A stretch of 64,000 nt of DNA from Aurantiacibacter odishensis (GCF_003605195.1 NZ_QYOS01000025.1:124001-188000); one strand, 5' to 3'; shown: positions 26,811-35,201, counted from the first letter of the stretch. Notes: a model not told the origin generated them from the sequence alone. Translations and numbers: made by a program.

Positions 26811-26882
26811 ACTTTCCAAAATGGAAAGTTGATATCCTCGAGTTTCCAATCTGGCAAGTGATAGTTTTCCATTCTGGAAAGT
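26811..26882 (-). promoter_or_regulatory. three operator-like palindromes upstream of the CPBP gene
   Basis: Related 19-nt sites: ACTTTCCAAAATGGAAAGT (26811-26829, perfect palindrome arms), AGTTTCCAATCTGGCAAGT (26841-26859) and GTTTTCCATTCTGGAAAGT (26864-26882). Centres are 30 and 23 bp apart. The consensus TTTCCAnnnTGGAAAGT suggests binding of a dimeric regulator, possibly encoded elsewhere because no small regulator is adjacent. Confidence 0.6.
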
Positions 26883-27000
26883 CGCGGGGGCGCGGTGGCG
26901 AAGGAGCAGGCCCCGGCGTGTTGTAGGCCGGTCATCCGCCCGCCGTGCGGCTTCGCGCAATGGCATAGCGATTCCGCGCGGCGCTGCTATGGCTCCTCGC

Positions 27001-27534
27001 ATGACTGCCACGCCCATTCTCACCACGCCGCGCTTCACCTGCCGCCCCCTGCAACAGGGGGACGAGCGCGCCCTGTGGCCAGCGTTCTCCAGCGACGATG
27101 CCATGCGGTACTGGGGCCGCGGCCCGTTCGACGATCGCGACGAATTTCGCGACTACCTGTTCGACAAGGGCGGCACCTGGGGCGGACGCACCTGGGTGTG
27201 CGAGCCGAGAGAAGGCGGCGCCCCCGTATTCCGCATGGTCGCCAGCAGCGACGTGGAGCAGGTGGCGGAGATCGGCTACATCCTCGTGCCCGGTAACGAG
27301 GGGCGGGGCATCGCGCGCGAGTGCCTCACAGCCCTCATCTCCCACCTTTTCCGCACAGAGGGCTATCACCGCATCTTCGCCGACGTCGACCCGCGCAATA
27401 TTCGCTCCAACGCGCTGCTGGAGCGGCTGGGCTTCACGCGCGAGGGGCACCTGCGGCACACGATGAAGACTCACATCGGCTGGTGCGACACCTCGCTCTG
27501 GGGCCTGCTGAGCGACGAATGGAACGAGCCATAG
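27001..27534 (+). CDS. GNAT family N-acetyltransferase (RimJ/RimL-like)
   Basis: A 177-residue acetyltransferase. It has the RimJ/RimL-type opening TTPRFTCRPLQQGDERAL, the acetyl-CoA loop region VPGNEGRGIARECLTALISH and the closing block DVDPRNIRSNALLERLGFTREG. It may acetylate a protein N-terminus or a small amine; the substrate is unknown. A second in-frame ATG lies at 26989; 27001 fits the usual domain start better. Confidence 0.9.
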   Translation: MTATPILTTPRFTCRPLQQGDERALWPAFSSDDAMRYWGRGPFDDRDEFRDYLFDKGGTWGGRTWVCEPREGGAPVFRMVASSDVEQVAEIGYILVPGNEGRGIARECLTALISHLFRTEGYHRIFADVDPRNIRSNALLERLGFTREGHLRHTMKTHIGWCDTSLWGLLSDEWNEP

Positions 27535-27629
27535 GGGCGGAAAACTTCGATTAAGCTTTGACGGTTTATCGTGGATATGCTGCCTGATCGGCAACACCCG
27601 GAAACGGGCCACAAGGGGGAACATTCTCG

Positions 27630-28886
27630 ATGCTGAAGACCATTCGCCACGCTGCCTTGATTGCAGGTGCGGCACTTATCGCCACGACCGCACAGGCGCA
27701 GGTGCGCGACCTTGACGGTGAGCAGAGCGACGTGCGCGTGTTCCAGGGCCGCGTTGCCGGGGAGGCCGCGGTTTTCACCCTCACGCTGCCCGCCGATACC
27801 GGGCTGCAGGTGGACGCGATTGCGACGGGCGATCTCGACCCCGTGCTGCGGGTGAAGGACGCGAGCGGCGAACTGTTGGCCGAGAACGACGACTTCGGCG
27901 ACGAGTTGAATTCCCGCGTGATGATCGGCGCGAGCGACCGTAGCCGCCGCCTCACCATCGAGGTCGACAGCTTCGACGCCGATTGGGCGGAGGAGGGCGA
28001 AAGCTACGGCGGCACGTTCGACCTGCGCCTCGCCACCAGCGACTATGTGGACGTCGGCACCAGGGCCGTCTCCTACGGCGCGCGCGAAACCGGCACCCTG
28101 ATGGGCGGAGAACACCTCTTCACGATCCGCGGCAAGGCCGGGGAATCGGTAGAAGTGGCGCTGATCGCCACCGACGACAGCCTCGATCCCTATCTCGAAC
28201 TGCGCGATCCCGCGGGCGAGAGCGTCGCTTCCGACGACGATGGCGGCGGTGACCTCAATTCACTGCTGCGCCACACCTTTACGCAGGACGGTACATACAC
28301 CATCGTCGCCACCGGATTTGGCGAGAGCACCGGGGCCTATCGCCTGCGCGTGCGCGAACAGCGCGAGGTGCCCGCGCAACTGCCCTTGCAGGTGATCGGC
28401 ATCGACGACGAGGCGACAGGCGTGCTGGCCGGGGGCTGGGACGAGGCGGGCGATGCCACGCTCACGCCGAGCTATATCGACTACCAGTTGAGCGAAGAGG
28501 CCAAGGCGACGATTCGCTCCGGCAACGGAGAGCTCTCCATTCGCATGAGCGGTGGCGGGGAAAGCGACCCCGATTTCGGCGACACCATCGATCCATACAT
28601 CGAACTCGGCTTCGACACGCCGCTGGGTTTTGCCGTGGTGGAGAGCGACGACGATGGCGCCGGTGATCTGGACGCCCTGCTGCCGGTGGACCTCGGCCTG
28701 CTGGCCGCCGAGCCGGGCCTGCTCGACAAGCTGCGTATTCGCGCGCAGGGCTATGGCGGATCAGACGGCGAGTACACCCTCGTCGTCACGCCCGGCATGG
28801 CAGAGCGCGTGGAGCAGCCGTGGGACGATGCCGAAGCTGCAGTGGAGGCTGCCGCGGAAGCCATAGAGGACGCCGCGGGCGACTGA
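27630..28886 (+). CDS. exported protein with tandem PPC-like domains
   Basis: A 418-residue secreted protein with signal peptide MLKTIRHAALIAGAALIATTAQA. It has three bacterial pre-peptidase C-terminal (PPC)-like beta-sandwiches: about 35-145, 155-245 and 265-395. They repeat the motif LDPxLxLxDxxGxxxxxxDDxGxDLNS (for example DPYLELRDPAGES followed by DDDGGGDLNS). The tail is Ala/Glu-rich. No catalytic domain is present, so it may be a binding protein or stress-exposed envelope component. Confidence 0.8.
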   Translation: MLKTIRHAALIAGAALIATTAQAQVRDLDGEQSDVRVFQGRVAGEAAVFTLTLPADTGLQVDAIATGDLDPVLRVKDASGELLAENDDFGDELNSRVMIGASDRSRRLTIEVDSFDADWAEEGESYGGTFDLRLATSDYVDVGTRAVSYGARETGTLMGGEHLFTIRGKAGESVEVALIATDDSLDPYLELRDPAGESVASDDDGGGDLNSLLRHTFTQDGTYTIVATGFGESTGAYRLRVREQREVPAQLPLQVIGIDDEATGVLAGGWDEAGDATLTPSYIDYQLSEEAKATIRSGNGELSIRMSGGGESDPDFGDTIDPYIELGFDTPLGFAVVESDDDGAGDLDALLPVDLGLLAAEPGLLDKLRIRAQGYGGSDGEYTLVVTPGMAERVEQPWDDAEAAVEAAAEAIEDAAGD

Positions 28887-29071
28887 TCCGTCCTTCGGGC
28901 TTCTGTCCGAAATGACGGAATCGCGTCAGGTACAATCCCCGATTGTTATCGATCATAATTTGGTAGTGATTGTTTTATTTAAAGCTGTTAGCGACGTCAT
29001 GATGTCTGAACGCTAATTCGGATGTCCGGCCTTCATGGCCGAGGGGAACACATATTCGAGGGGCACGTCGA

Positions 29072-29956
29072 ATGCATGACGTCCGCAAGAATCACGTTAC
29101 GTCCGCCGAGCTGGTCCGCTCTTTCGCCAAATGGCGCGACGCATCGCAGACGACACCGATTTTCGTCACGACGCACGGAAGACCGTCGCACGTTCTTACC
29201 AGCGCCCGGCTTTTCCAGCAGCTCACCCAGAATTCAGGCAGGGAGAACACGCTTCTTGCAGAGGAACAGCTGACGGGCCTTGCCGACTGGCTGGGCGAAA
29301 GCATCATTCTGTGCACGGCAGATGAAGAGATCATCTACGCCAACGCGCGGGCGCGGCAGTATTGCCGTCTGCCAGCACTCCGGCCCGGGATTACGCTAGC
29401 AGAGGCCATGCCGGCGCTGGAGGGAAGCGTTATCCAGGTGCAATACCGCCGCACGATGGCGACAGGAGAAGCGCTGCAGGCGGATATCCCTTCCGTTTTC
29501 GCGAAGGATTGCTGGACACACCTGCAGTCCATCCCCCTGGGCGATCGGCTCGTCCTGATGATGCGCGACATTACTGACGAGGTGGAGCATTACCGGATGG
29601 CCGATGCGAAGCACGCCATGCTGGATGCCATAAGCCTGCACCCCGACGTGAGCTACGTGCACATCACCTTGCGCGGTCTGATCGAAGCGACGGATCCATC
29701 GTTCCGCAAGTGGATGGACGTCTCGGACGAGAAATTGTGCGGCGTGCGGCTGGGGGATCTGGTGGTGCGCAAGCAGCGCCTGGCTTTCCGCAACGCGCTG
29801 GACCGGGTCTACGAGGACAACGAGCGGCAACAGATCGAGATCGAACTGATGCCCAACAAGGCGGCCTCTCTGCGAGTGAAGCTTGCGATCGTGCCGCTTC
29901 AGGGTGCCTACGGGCTGGAAGGTGCTTCGGTCATCATGACCCGCGTGCCCGACTGA
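29072..29956 (+). CDS. PAS-domain protein with Phd/YefM-like N-terminus
   Basis: A 294-residue cytosolic protein. Residues about 10-52 read like a Phd/YefM antitoxin fold (SAELVRSFAKWRDASQTTPI, then VTTHGRPSHVLTSARLFQQL), a DNA-binding module. Residues about 62-170 look like a PAS domain (LADWLGESIILCTADEEIIY, VLMMRDITDEVEHYRM), and a second PAS-like region spans about 175-292 (FRKWMDVSDEKLCGVRLGDL). No kinase, cyclase or toxin is attached. A sensor-controlled DNA-binding regulator is inferred. An AT-rich promoter-like region lies at 28935-28995. Confidence 0.72.
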   Translation: MHDVRKNHVTSAELVRSFAKWRDASQTTPIFVTTHGRPSHVLTSARLFQQLTQNSGRENTLLAEEQLTGLADWLGESIILCTADEEIIYANARARQYCRLPALRPGITLAEAMPALEGSVIQVQYRRTMATGEALQADIPSVFAKDCWTHLQSIPLGDRLVLMMRDITDEVEHYRMADAKHAMLDAISLHPDVSYVHITLRGLIEATDPSFRKWMDVSDEKLCGVRLGDLVVRKQRLAFRNALDRVYEDNERQQIEIELMPNKAASLRVKLAIVPLQGAYGLEGASVIMTRVPD

Positions 29957-29963
29957 TAACGAA

Positions 29964-29988
29964 AGGGCGGGGAATTGCTCCCCGCCCT
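29964..29988. terminator. bidirectional intrinsic terminator
   Basis: AGGGCGGGGA (29964-29973), loop ATTGC and TCCCCGCCCT (29979-29988) form a perfect 10-bp stem. It lies in the 39-bp gap between the convergent PAS gene and the exported hypothetical gene and can serve both. The flanking T-tract is weak. Confidence 0.7.
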
Positions 29989-29995
29989 GTTCATG

Positions 29996-31249
29996 TCAGC
30001 CCTCGGCTTCGTCCTCGTCATCGCTTTCGCTGCCGCCCACCGGGGGCGGGCCGGGGCGCGGGCCGACGCCGGGATCCCAGTCGAAGGGCCGCGCGAAGCG
30101 GCTGCGATCGTCGTTCTCGGCGGTGACGGGCTCTTCCTCGCCCGCGGCAATGCGGGCCTGCTGCGCGCGGCTGGCGCTGATGTAGTCGCGCGGCATGTAG
30201 TTGCCTTCATGACAGGCGTATTCGAAGAACTGGTAGTCCTCGTCCCGGCTCCAGGCGATGCGCGTGGTCCACGGCTCTTCGTAAACCTGCGGGTCGGAAT
30301 AGGTGAGTTCGTGGATGATGGTGTCCGGCCCGGTCATGGTCAGGCGTTCCACCGTCATCGCCTCGGTACTCATGGGCACGGTGTTGAAGGCGGGCACCTC
30401 CAGCGTGCCAGTGAACTGGGTGGCCATGTTGAGCGGCGCGGCGGAGCGTTCGTAGACGTTCTCGGTGGCGCTGTCGCCGCTGACGATGTTGGTCGTCTCG
30501 ATCACCAGCGTCTTGCCTTCCCACCAGCCGCGTGAGTTGCCCATCCAGGCTTCCACCGGCTCCGCCCACTTGGCGGCGCGCGCGTCCTCTTCGCTGTCGT
30601 AGAGCTTCACCACGCGGGTGCCGAGCATCTCCAGCATGATGGTGATCTGACCGGGCGACTGGAACACGCGGATGCCGTTGTTGTAGCGGAAGGGGTACAT
30701 CGAGGCGGGGAAGCCGCGGCTGACGCAGCGATCCCAGCTGTCGAAATCGTCCACCCAGTCGTAACCCTGTCCCGGCACCCAGCCGCTACGGCCCTGCCGG
30801 AACAGCTCCATCGCCTGCGGGGTGAGGTCGGGCAGTTGTCCGTCGGCGGGGGAGACCAGCATGGAAGTGGACTTTGCCCAGTCCGTGTCGAGGAACCACT
30901 GCTCCAGCCCGGTGGTGCCGCTGGCGCCGATGCCGCTCTCGTTCGCCTGCGTGAAGCTGGCATCGTCCCCGCGCGCGGAGGCGAGGCGGCGCTCGAACTC
31001 CTCGTCGTTCACCCAGAAGCGGTTCCCGTACTGCTCGGGCCGCTGGAACAGGATGTGCCCCTGGTTGACGTTCTCGATCGGCCAGGTGCCGGTGAAATCG
31101 TAGTCGCCCCAGGGCAGGCGCTCGGGCGTGTAGTCGGTGGGGACGGGCGGCAGCTCGGTGAGGTCCGCCGGGCGTTCCTGCGACACGGCAGGCGCGGCGG
31201 CGAGCGCGAGGGTAGAGGCGGCAAAAGCAAGGGTAATGCGGCGGATCAT
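29996..31249 (-). CDS. exported hypothetical protein
   Basis: A 417-residue protein with signal peptide MIRRITLAFAASTLALAAAPAVS. It is rich in Trp and Tyr. Recurrent family-like phrases include YDFTGTWPIENVNQGHILFQ and GNSRGWWEGKTLVIETTNI. The C-terminal tail is acidic (GGSESDDEDEAEG) after a Pro/Gly stretch. Homologous proteins are common in sphingomonads, but no function is known to me. It starts at ATG 31249. Confidence 0.75.
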   Translation of the reverse strand: MIRRITLAFAASTLALAAAPAVSQERPADLTELPPVPTDYTPERLPWGDYDFTGTWPIENVNQGHILFQRPEQYGNRFWVNDEEFERRLASARGDDASFTQANESGIGASGTTGLEQWFLDTDWAKSTSMLVSPADGQLPDLTPQAMELFRQGRSGWVPGQGYDWVDDFDSWDRCVSRGFPASMYPFRYNNGIRVFQSPGQITIMLEMLGTRVVKLYDSEEDARAAKWAEPVEAWMGNSRGWWEGKTLVIETTNIVSGDSATENVYERSAAPLNMATQFTGTLEVPAFNTVPMSTEAMTVERLTMTGPDTIIHELTYSDPQVYEEPWTTRIAWSRDEDYQFFEYACHEGNYMPRDYISASRAQQARIAAGEEEPVTAENDDRSRFARPFDWDPGVGPRPGPPPVGGSESDDEDEAEG

Positions 31250-31321
31250 GCAAGGTTCTCCCGGTAAGGCTCTTCGGCCAAATTGATTTTGTCCGGGTTG
31301 TAGGAGAGAAACGCCCAGCCT

Positions 31322-31966
31322 TCAATCCTCCTTATCCCCCGCAAACAGCGCCTCTGCCGCCGCGCGGCGTTCGCGCATCTTGTCGAGCTTGGCGTTGAGG
31401 CGGGCGAGCGTCTCTTCCTTGCTGGGGCGACTGGCGTGGTATTCGGCCAGCACCTGCGCCTTGATCGTCTCGTAGAGCGGGCTGCCGGGCAGCACCTGCC
31501 TGCCATAACGGTCCGCCCGGCGGCTGCGCAGGAAGAACATCACCAGCGCCTCGTTATGCCGCCGCTCGGTGCCCAGCACCTTGCCGGAGGAGACGACCAT
31601 GCGCTCCTCCCCCTCTATCGCGCGGGCTAGCGCGCAGTCCTCCAGCCGGGAGACGCCGCGATCCACCGCCATGTCCCACGCAAGCCGGAACTCCTCCGCG
31701 CCGGGCCGCTGGCGAAGCTTGTAAAGCGCCTCCAGGCTGGCCCCGATGTGGAGCGCGGCCTGCTTGACGATGCCGGTGGCGGCAAGATGGGCGATGAAGC
31801 GGCGCTGGCGATCGGGCGTGATGGAATTCCTGCGCGGAGCCGTGTGCGGCACCGGCGCGAAATCGAGCAGCGGATCACACGGCTCGACCGGCGAGGGCGG
31901 GGCGGTGACGTAGGATGTGGCTTGCGAGGGGGTGGCGCGAGGACGCCGTGGGAGATTCTTCGTCAT
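31322..31966 (-). CDS. hypothetical protein with HTH-like segment
   Basis: A 214-residue basic protein. After a Pro-rich N-terminus, residues about 50-85 look like a helix-turn-helix (PDRQRRFIAHLAATGIVKQA, then GASLEALYKLRQRPG), as in phage terminase small subunits or similar DNA-binding proteins. A charged helical C-terminus follows (KEETLARLNAKLDKMRERR). No other phage genes are nearby. Function unknown. Confidence 0.7.
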   Translation of the reverse strand: MTKNLPRRPRATPSQATSYVTAPPSPVEPCDPLLDFAPVPHTAPRRNSITPDRQRRFIAHLAATGIVKQAALHIGASLEALYKLRQRPGAEEFRLAWDMAVDRGVSRLEDCALARAIEGEERMVVSSGKVLGTERRHNEALVMFFLRSRRADRYGRQVLPGSPLYETIKAQVLAEYHASRPSKEETLARLNAKLDKMRERRAAAEALFAGDKED

Positions 31967-32342
31967 GCTCGGCGGTGGAGCAACTTACCCGCAGCGTAGG
32001 AAAGGGTTTTCTGGCTGGCGATGCTCGGCGCGCGTCAGCGCGCCGCAAGCGCGGAATCGGAGCCGAAGGCGGAGATGGCCAAAGGCCAACTGCCCGCGCG
32101 CCCGGAGCGAAGCGGAGGAAAGCCAAGTGAGCGGACGCGAACGCCGGCGCTTGAGACTAGACAAATTGATGGGTTCTTGGTCATGCGCCGGTGTGGAGCA
32201 TGGACGCTAAGTTGTAGGGAAGGGCAAAGTGATCACGCCGTATGCTTGCGCTACTTGCAATCTCGAAAGCGGCCGATGATTATGGCGACGACAGCGACGC
32301 AGATCTGGCTAGCGCACGCACTAGTTTATCACAGGAAATTAT
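31967..32342 (+). other. intergenic region: palindromic repeats, then AT-richer island edge and promoter
   Basis: The left part is GC-rich repeat DNA with hairpins CGGCGCGC/GCGCGCCG (32026-32045) and TGGCC/GGCCA (32076-32088), in the style of the element at 22198-22456. From about 32150 the composition shifts to lower GC. A likely promoter (TTGCAA, 17 nt, GATTAT, at 32255-32283) precedes the ParB-like gene. No convincing reading frame was seen. Confidence 0.5.
32255..32283 (+). promoter_or_regulatory. predicted promoter of the ParB/Mrr-like pair
   Basis: TTGCAA (32255-32260), a 17-nt spacer and GATTAT (32278-32283). This would give a leader of about 55 nt. An AGGAA ribosome site lies just before ATG 32343. 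Confidence 0.45.
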
Positions 32343-33422
32343 ATGCAAATTAAGGAACTCCCACTCGACGATTTGCTTTTGGATCCGAATAACTATCGGT
32401 TACAAGATACTGGCGGTTTCTATACAATTCCCATTGAAAAATATGCTCTTGAGCAAATTCAAAAAAACACCCGGCAAAAGCTGAAGGATGAAGGTCTTGA
32501 TTCATTAACCGACTCGATTCGTTCGAATGGCTTCCTGCCGATCGAAAGAATTGTGGTCACGCCTTACGACTATGATGACGGAAAGTATTTGGTTGTTGAG
32601 GGAAATCGTCGCGTTGCGGCTCTTATGGGATTGAGAGAGCAAGCGCGTGTCGGTGTGGACATGCATGAAGGGTTGAGCCGCGTATTCGGAGCCGTACCTT
32701 GTGTCGTATTCGAGGAAGGAGAGTATCCGCACTTCCGAGAAACTCTCATGGGAGTCCGCCACGTTGGTGGCATTAGAGAATGGGGTGGATACCAAAGGGC
32801 CAAACTGATCGCTGACCTGATTGATAAGCATGGCGTCGAGACTAATGAAGTGTCATCCCAGCTTGGTCTTCGATTGAGTGAAGTAAATCGTCGTTACAGA
32901 GCTTTCAAAGCTCTTGAACAGATGGAGGAAAGTGAGGAGTTCGGAGAGTTCGCTGATCCTTCTCAGTATCCATTATTCCACGAATTAATGTCGTCACCGA
33001 TTACGAGGAATTGGGTTGGTTGGAACGATCAAACCCTTTCATTTGACAAGTCGGAACAAGCCGAACAGTTCTTTATGCTCATTTCTCCGAGAGAGATTGA
33101 AGGGCAAAAGGCGAAAAAACCTAAGGTTCGCACCTATGGCGACGTTCGAGAGATGAAAAAGATCATTCCGAACAGCAGCGCGCTCACCATGTTGCTGGAT
33201 GAAAGTCGTACGTTCTTGGACGCTCTCACCGTTGCCCGCAAAGACGAGCTTTCAAGCAAGTGGAGAAGCGAAATTGCTGAAGCCGCGACTGCACTCGAAA
33301 AGATTGGAGCGCTCGAAGTGAAGTCATTCAAAGATGAAGACGTCGAAGCACTCGAAAACATTCGCGATATGGCCGAACAGGTACTGAATATTTATAATAC
33401 GGTAACCGCCGCCGATGGTTGA
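32343..33422 (+). CDS. ParB/sulfiredoxin-fold domain protein of a two-gene island
   Basis: A 359-residue protein in low-GC DNA. The ParB N-terminal-type domain (about 1-130) is clear: SLTDSIRSNGFLPIERIVV is the box I region, and VVEGNRRVAAL at 84-94 is the nucleotide-binding box II (GxRR). A helix-turn-helix follows at about 168-192 (NEVSSQLGLRLSEVNRRYRA). The helical C-terminus has no recognised domain. It is not chromosomal ParB: there is no ParA beside it and the layout differs. ParB-fold proteins can hydrolyse nucleotides or nick DNA. The stop overlaps the next gene by 8 bp, so the two are translationally coupled. Confidence 0.82.
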   Translation: MQIKELPLDDLLLDPNNYRLQDTGGFYTIPIEKYALEQIQKNTRQKLKDEGLDSLTDSIRSNGFLPIERIVVTPYDYDDGKYLVVEGNRRVAALMGLREQARVGVDMHEGLSRVFGAVPCVVFEEGEYPHFRETLMGVRHVGGIREWGGYQRAKLIADLIDKHGVETNEVSSQLGLRLSEVNRRYRAFKALEQMEESEEFGEFADPSQYPLFHELMSSPITRNWVGWNDQTLSFDKSEQAEQFFMLISPREIEGQKAKKPKVRTYGDVREMKKIIPNSSALTMLLDESRTFLDALTVARKDELSSKWRSEIAEAATALEKIGALEVKSFKDEDVEALENIRDMAEQVLNIYNTVTAADG

Positions 33423-34317
33423 CAATTTTGGCCGGTTGGCGGCCGAAAAGTTGGATCAATATATTGACCCTTTAGACGCTCCCCAACGTACGATTAAACT
33501 TCTTGAACGCGTCATCGTGGGCGAGGGGTGGGCCCAAGGGGTGAATGCCAAAACATTGGCTGCAGAAAGTCACTCCACCTTCGAGCGTTTCCTTCTAAAG
33601 CGGATCAGTGCGGCTGCCGAGAGCCGCAGATTATTGTCCTTCGAATTTAGCTCTGAGACCACTACAGTAGTCCAAGGCTCTTGCTTCATTTTCGAAAGCG
33701 ATGGCCAAGAAATCGCGGAATATAAGAGGCAGCGTTCAAACGCGTTGCCAATGCTTCAGACGGTTCAAGACTTATCGCCAAGAGAATTCGAGTTTTTATG
33801 CGGAGTAATTCTCGCCAAACTGGGAGTAGAAGAACCCTTCATAAGTCCGAGTAGTAATGACCAAGGAGTTGATTTTTTCGGCAAAGCGGCGTTCGGGGAC
33901 TTGGTAAAGAAGACCGTTTTGCCTGATGCCGTCGAAGAAAATTTGAAAATTTGGATTGTCGGGCAAGCAAAGAGAAAAAATGATACGAAGGTAGGAACTT
34001 CTGATTTGCGAGAGTTGGTGGGCTCCGTTGAACTTGCCAGAAGTAAAATATACTCAAGTGATAGTGAGGTGTTAGAAGGGCTTTCGCTAAGGTTATGCGA
34101 TCCGGTTTTTAGTATAATCGTCTGTTCAGGGCGTTTTACCAAGGGTAGCGAGACTCTTCTTGGTAAGGCCGGGATTATCGGTCTCGATGGAATCCAACTC
34201 TGTCAGTTTCTGTCAGATCATGGAGTTGGGAATGGAGATGATGGGTTTGAGCGCGAACTTTTGCTGTCTGAAATCAGAAGTATGGAGCAACGCGTGCAAT
34301 TCATAAAGTCTGAGTAG
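33415..34317 (+). CDS. Mrr-like restriction endonuclease domain protein
   Basis: A 300-residue protein in low-GC DNA. Residues about 1-110 are an unrecognised N-terminal domain. Residues about 118-250 match an Mrr-type PD-(D/E)xK nuclease: LSPREFEFLCGVILAKLG (E125), NDQGVDFFGKA (D153) and IVGQAKRKND (Q184, K186), the QxK form of the active site. Mrr enzymes usually cut modified or foreign DNA. With the overlapping ParB-like gene it forms a compact two-gene unit with no methyltransferase. A phage- or plasmid-defence role is inferred, not shown. Confidence 0.82.
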   Translation: MVDNFGRLAAEKLDQYIDPLDAPQRTIKLLERVIVGEGWAQGVNAKTLAAESHSTFERFLLKRISAAAESRRLLSFEFSSETTTVVQGSCFIFESDGQEIAEYKRQRSNALPMLQTVQDLSPREFEFLCGVILAKLGVEEPFISPSSNDQGVDFFGKAAFGDLVKKTVLPDAVEENLKIWIVGQAKRKNDTKVGTSDLRELVGSVELARSKIYSSDSEVLEGLSLRLCDPVFSIIVCSGRFTKGSETLLGKAGIIGLDGIQLCQFLSDHGVGNGDDGFERELLLSEIRSMEQRVQFIKSE

Positions 34318-34338
34318 GCGTTCGAGATATTGCCACCC

Positions 34339-34367
34339 TTGACCCCCCGCCCAAATCCAACTATCTG
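34339..34367 (+). promoter_or_regulatory. predicted promoter of the str operon
   Basis: TTGACC (34339-34344), a 17-nt spacer and TATCTG (34362-34367), just after the nuclease gene. If used, the rpsL leader would be about 430 nt and contain an intrinsic terminator. Confidence 0.5.
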
Positions 34368-34440
34368 CGCGCCCATCCGAGGCCGCTCTCGTAGCGAGTC
34401 CCCGGCCAGATAGAGCTGAACATTGCCGGTCATGTCCCGG

Positions 34441-34466
34441 GGCTCCCCGACAGGTGGAGCCTTTTT
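34441..34466 (+). terminator. leader terminator/attenuator upstream of rpsL
   Basis: GGCTCC (34441-34446), nine-nt loop and GGAGCC (34456-34461), followed directly by five T. It lies about 70 nt after the predicted promoter start and 330 nt before rpsL. It could end the island transcript or attenuate the str operon. Confidence 0.55.
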
Positions 34467-34548
34467 CTATTGGAGCGGAAACGCTCGGGGCAGCCGTCAA
34501 AGTAACCCGGTGCTTGCAGCGTCCGGGTGGAGCGTTTCAGGCTCGCGC

Positions 34549-34750
34549 GATGCTTCGACGCAGCTCAGGATGAGCGGTCGTATGGCGTCGCACGAACCCG
34601 ATACATTCCATCCGGTCTGCCGATGGTGCCATCCACGGGTGAAGGGTTTCTCCCTTTTTCCCGATTGTGCTGAGCTTGTCGAAGCACTGCCTTTTCTTCC
34701 TGGCTTGCGCGGGAAAGGGAAGGGCAGCCCTTCGACAAGCTCAGGGCACT
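34549..34750. repeat. sphingomonad-type interspersed repeats upstream of rpsL
   Basis: CTGAGCTTGTCGAAG (34670-34684) and its inverse CTTCGACAAGCTCAG (34730-34744) bracket an imperfect hairpin with a partly paired, GC-rich interior. A related unit GCTTCGACGCAGCTCAGGAT lies at about 34552-34571. The rest of 34318-34799 has no gene. These motifs are common intergenic repeats in sphingomonads. Confidence 0.7.
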
Positions 34751-34799
34751 CGGAAAACGGGAAGCGAAACCTCAACCCACAAAACGGTGAAGAGATTTT

Positions 34800-35171
34800 A
34801 TGCCGACTATTAACCAGCTGGTCCGCAAGCCGCGCCAGCCCATCGTCAAGAAGAGCAAGTCTGCGGCGATGGAATCCAGCCCGCAGAAGCGCGGGGTTTG
34901 CACCCGCGTCTACACGACGACCCCGAAGAAGCCGAACTCGGCGCTGCGCAAGGTTGCCAAGATCCGTCTGACCAACCAGCGCGAGATCATCGCCTACATT
35001 CCCGGCGAAGGTCACAACCTGCAGGAACACTCCGTGGTGCTGATCCGCGGCGGCCGTGTGCGCGACCTTCCCGGCGTGCGTTACCACGTGCTGCGCGGCG
35101 TGCTCGACACGCAGGGCGTGAAGGATCGCAAGCAGTCCCGTTCGAAGTACGGCGCCAAGCGTCCGAAGTAA
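34800..35171 (+). CDS. rpsL: 30S ribosomal protein S12
   Basis: Decoding-centre protein of the small subunit, 123 residues. Universal blocks are present: [39 protein letters not shown] and [18 protein letters not shown]. Residue 88 (codon 35061-35063, CGC) is Arg in [11 protein letters not shown], where E. coli has Lys; K43 is unchanged. K88R is a classic streptomycin-resistance change. It is the first gene of the str operon, with a long repeat-containing leader. Confidence 0.98.
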   Translation: MPTINQLVRKPRQPIVKKSKSAAMESSPQKRGVCTRVYTTTPKKPNSALRKVAKIRLTNQREIIAYIPGEGHNLQEHSVVLIRGGRVRDLPGVRYHVLRGVLDTQGVKDRKQSRSKYGAKRPK

Positions 35172-35201
35172 TCGGGTATGCGGTCGCGGCCTGCGTCCGT
35201 C

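Noticed and set aside
26801-26935. N-terminal extension of the CPBP protease through the palindromes
   Set aside because: A ribosome site lies directly before ATG 26800, and the extra residues simply translate the repeated operator-like sequence.
32242-32484. Small 80-codon frame overlapping the ParB-like start
   Set aside because: It runs through the ribosome site and start of a gene with clear domains in another frame and shows no recognisable protein features.
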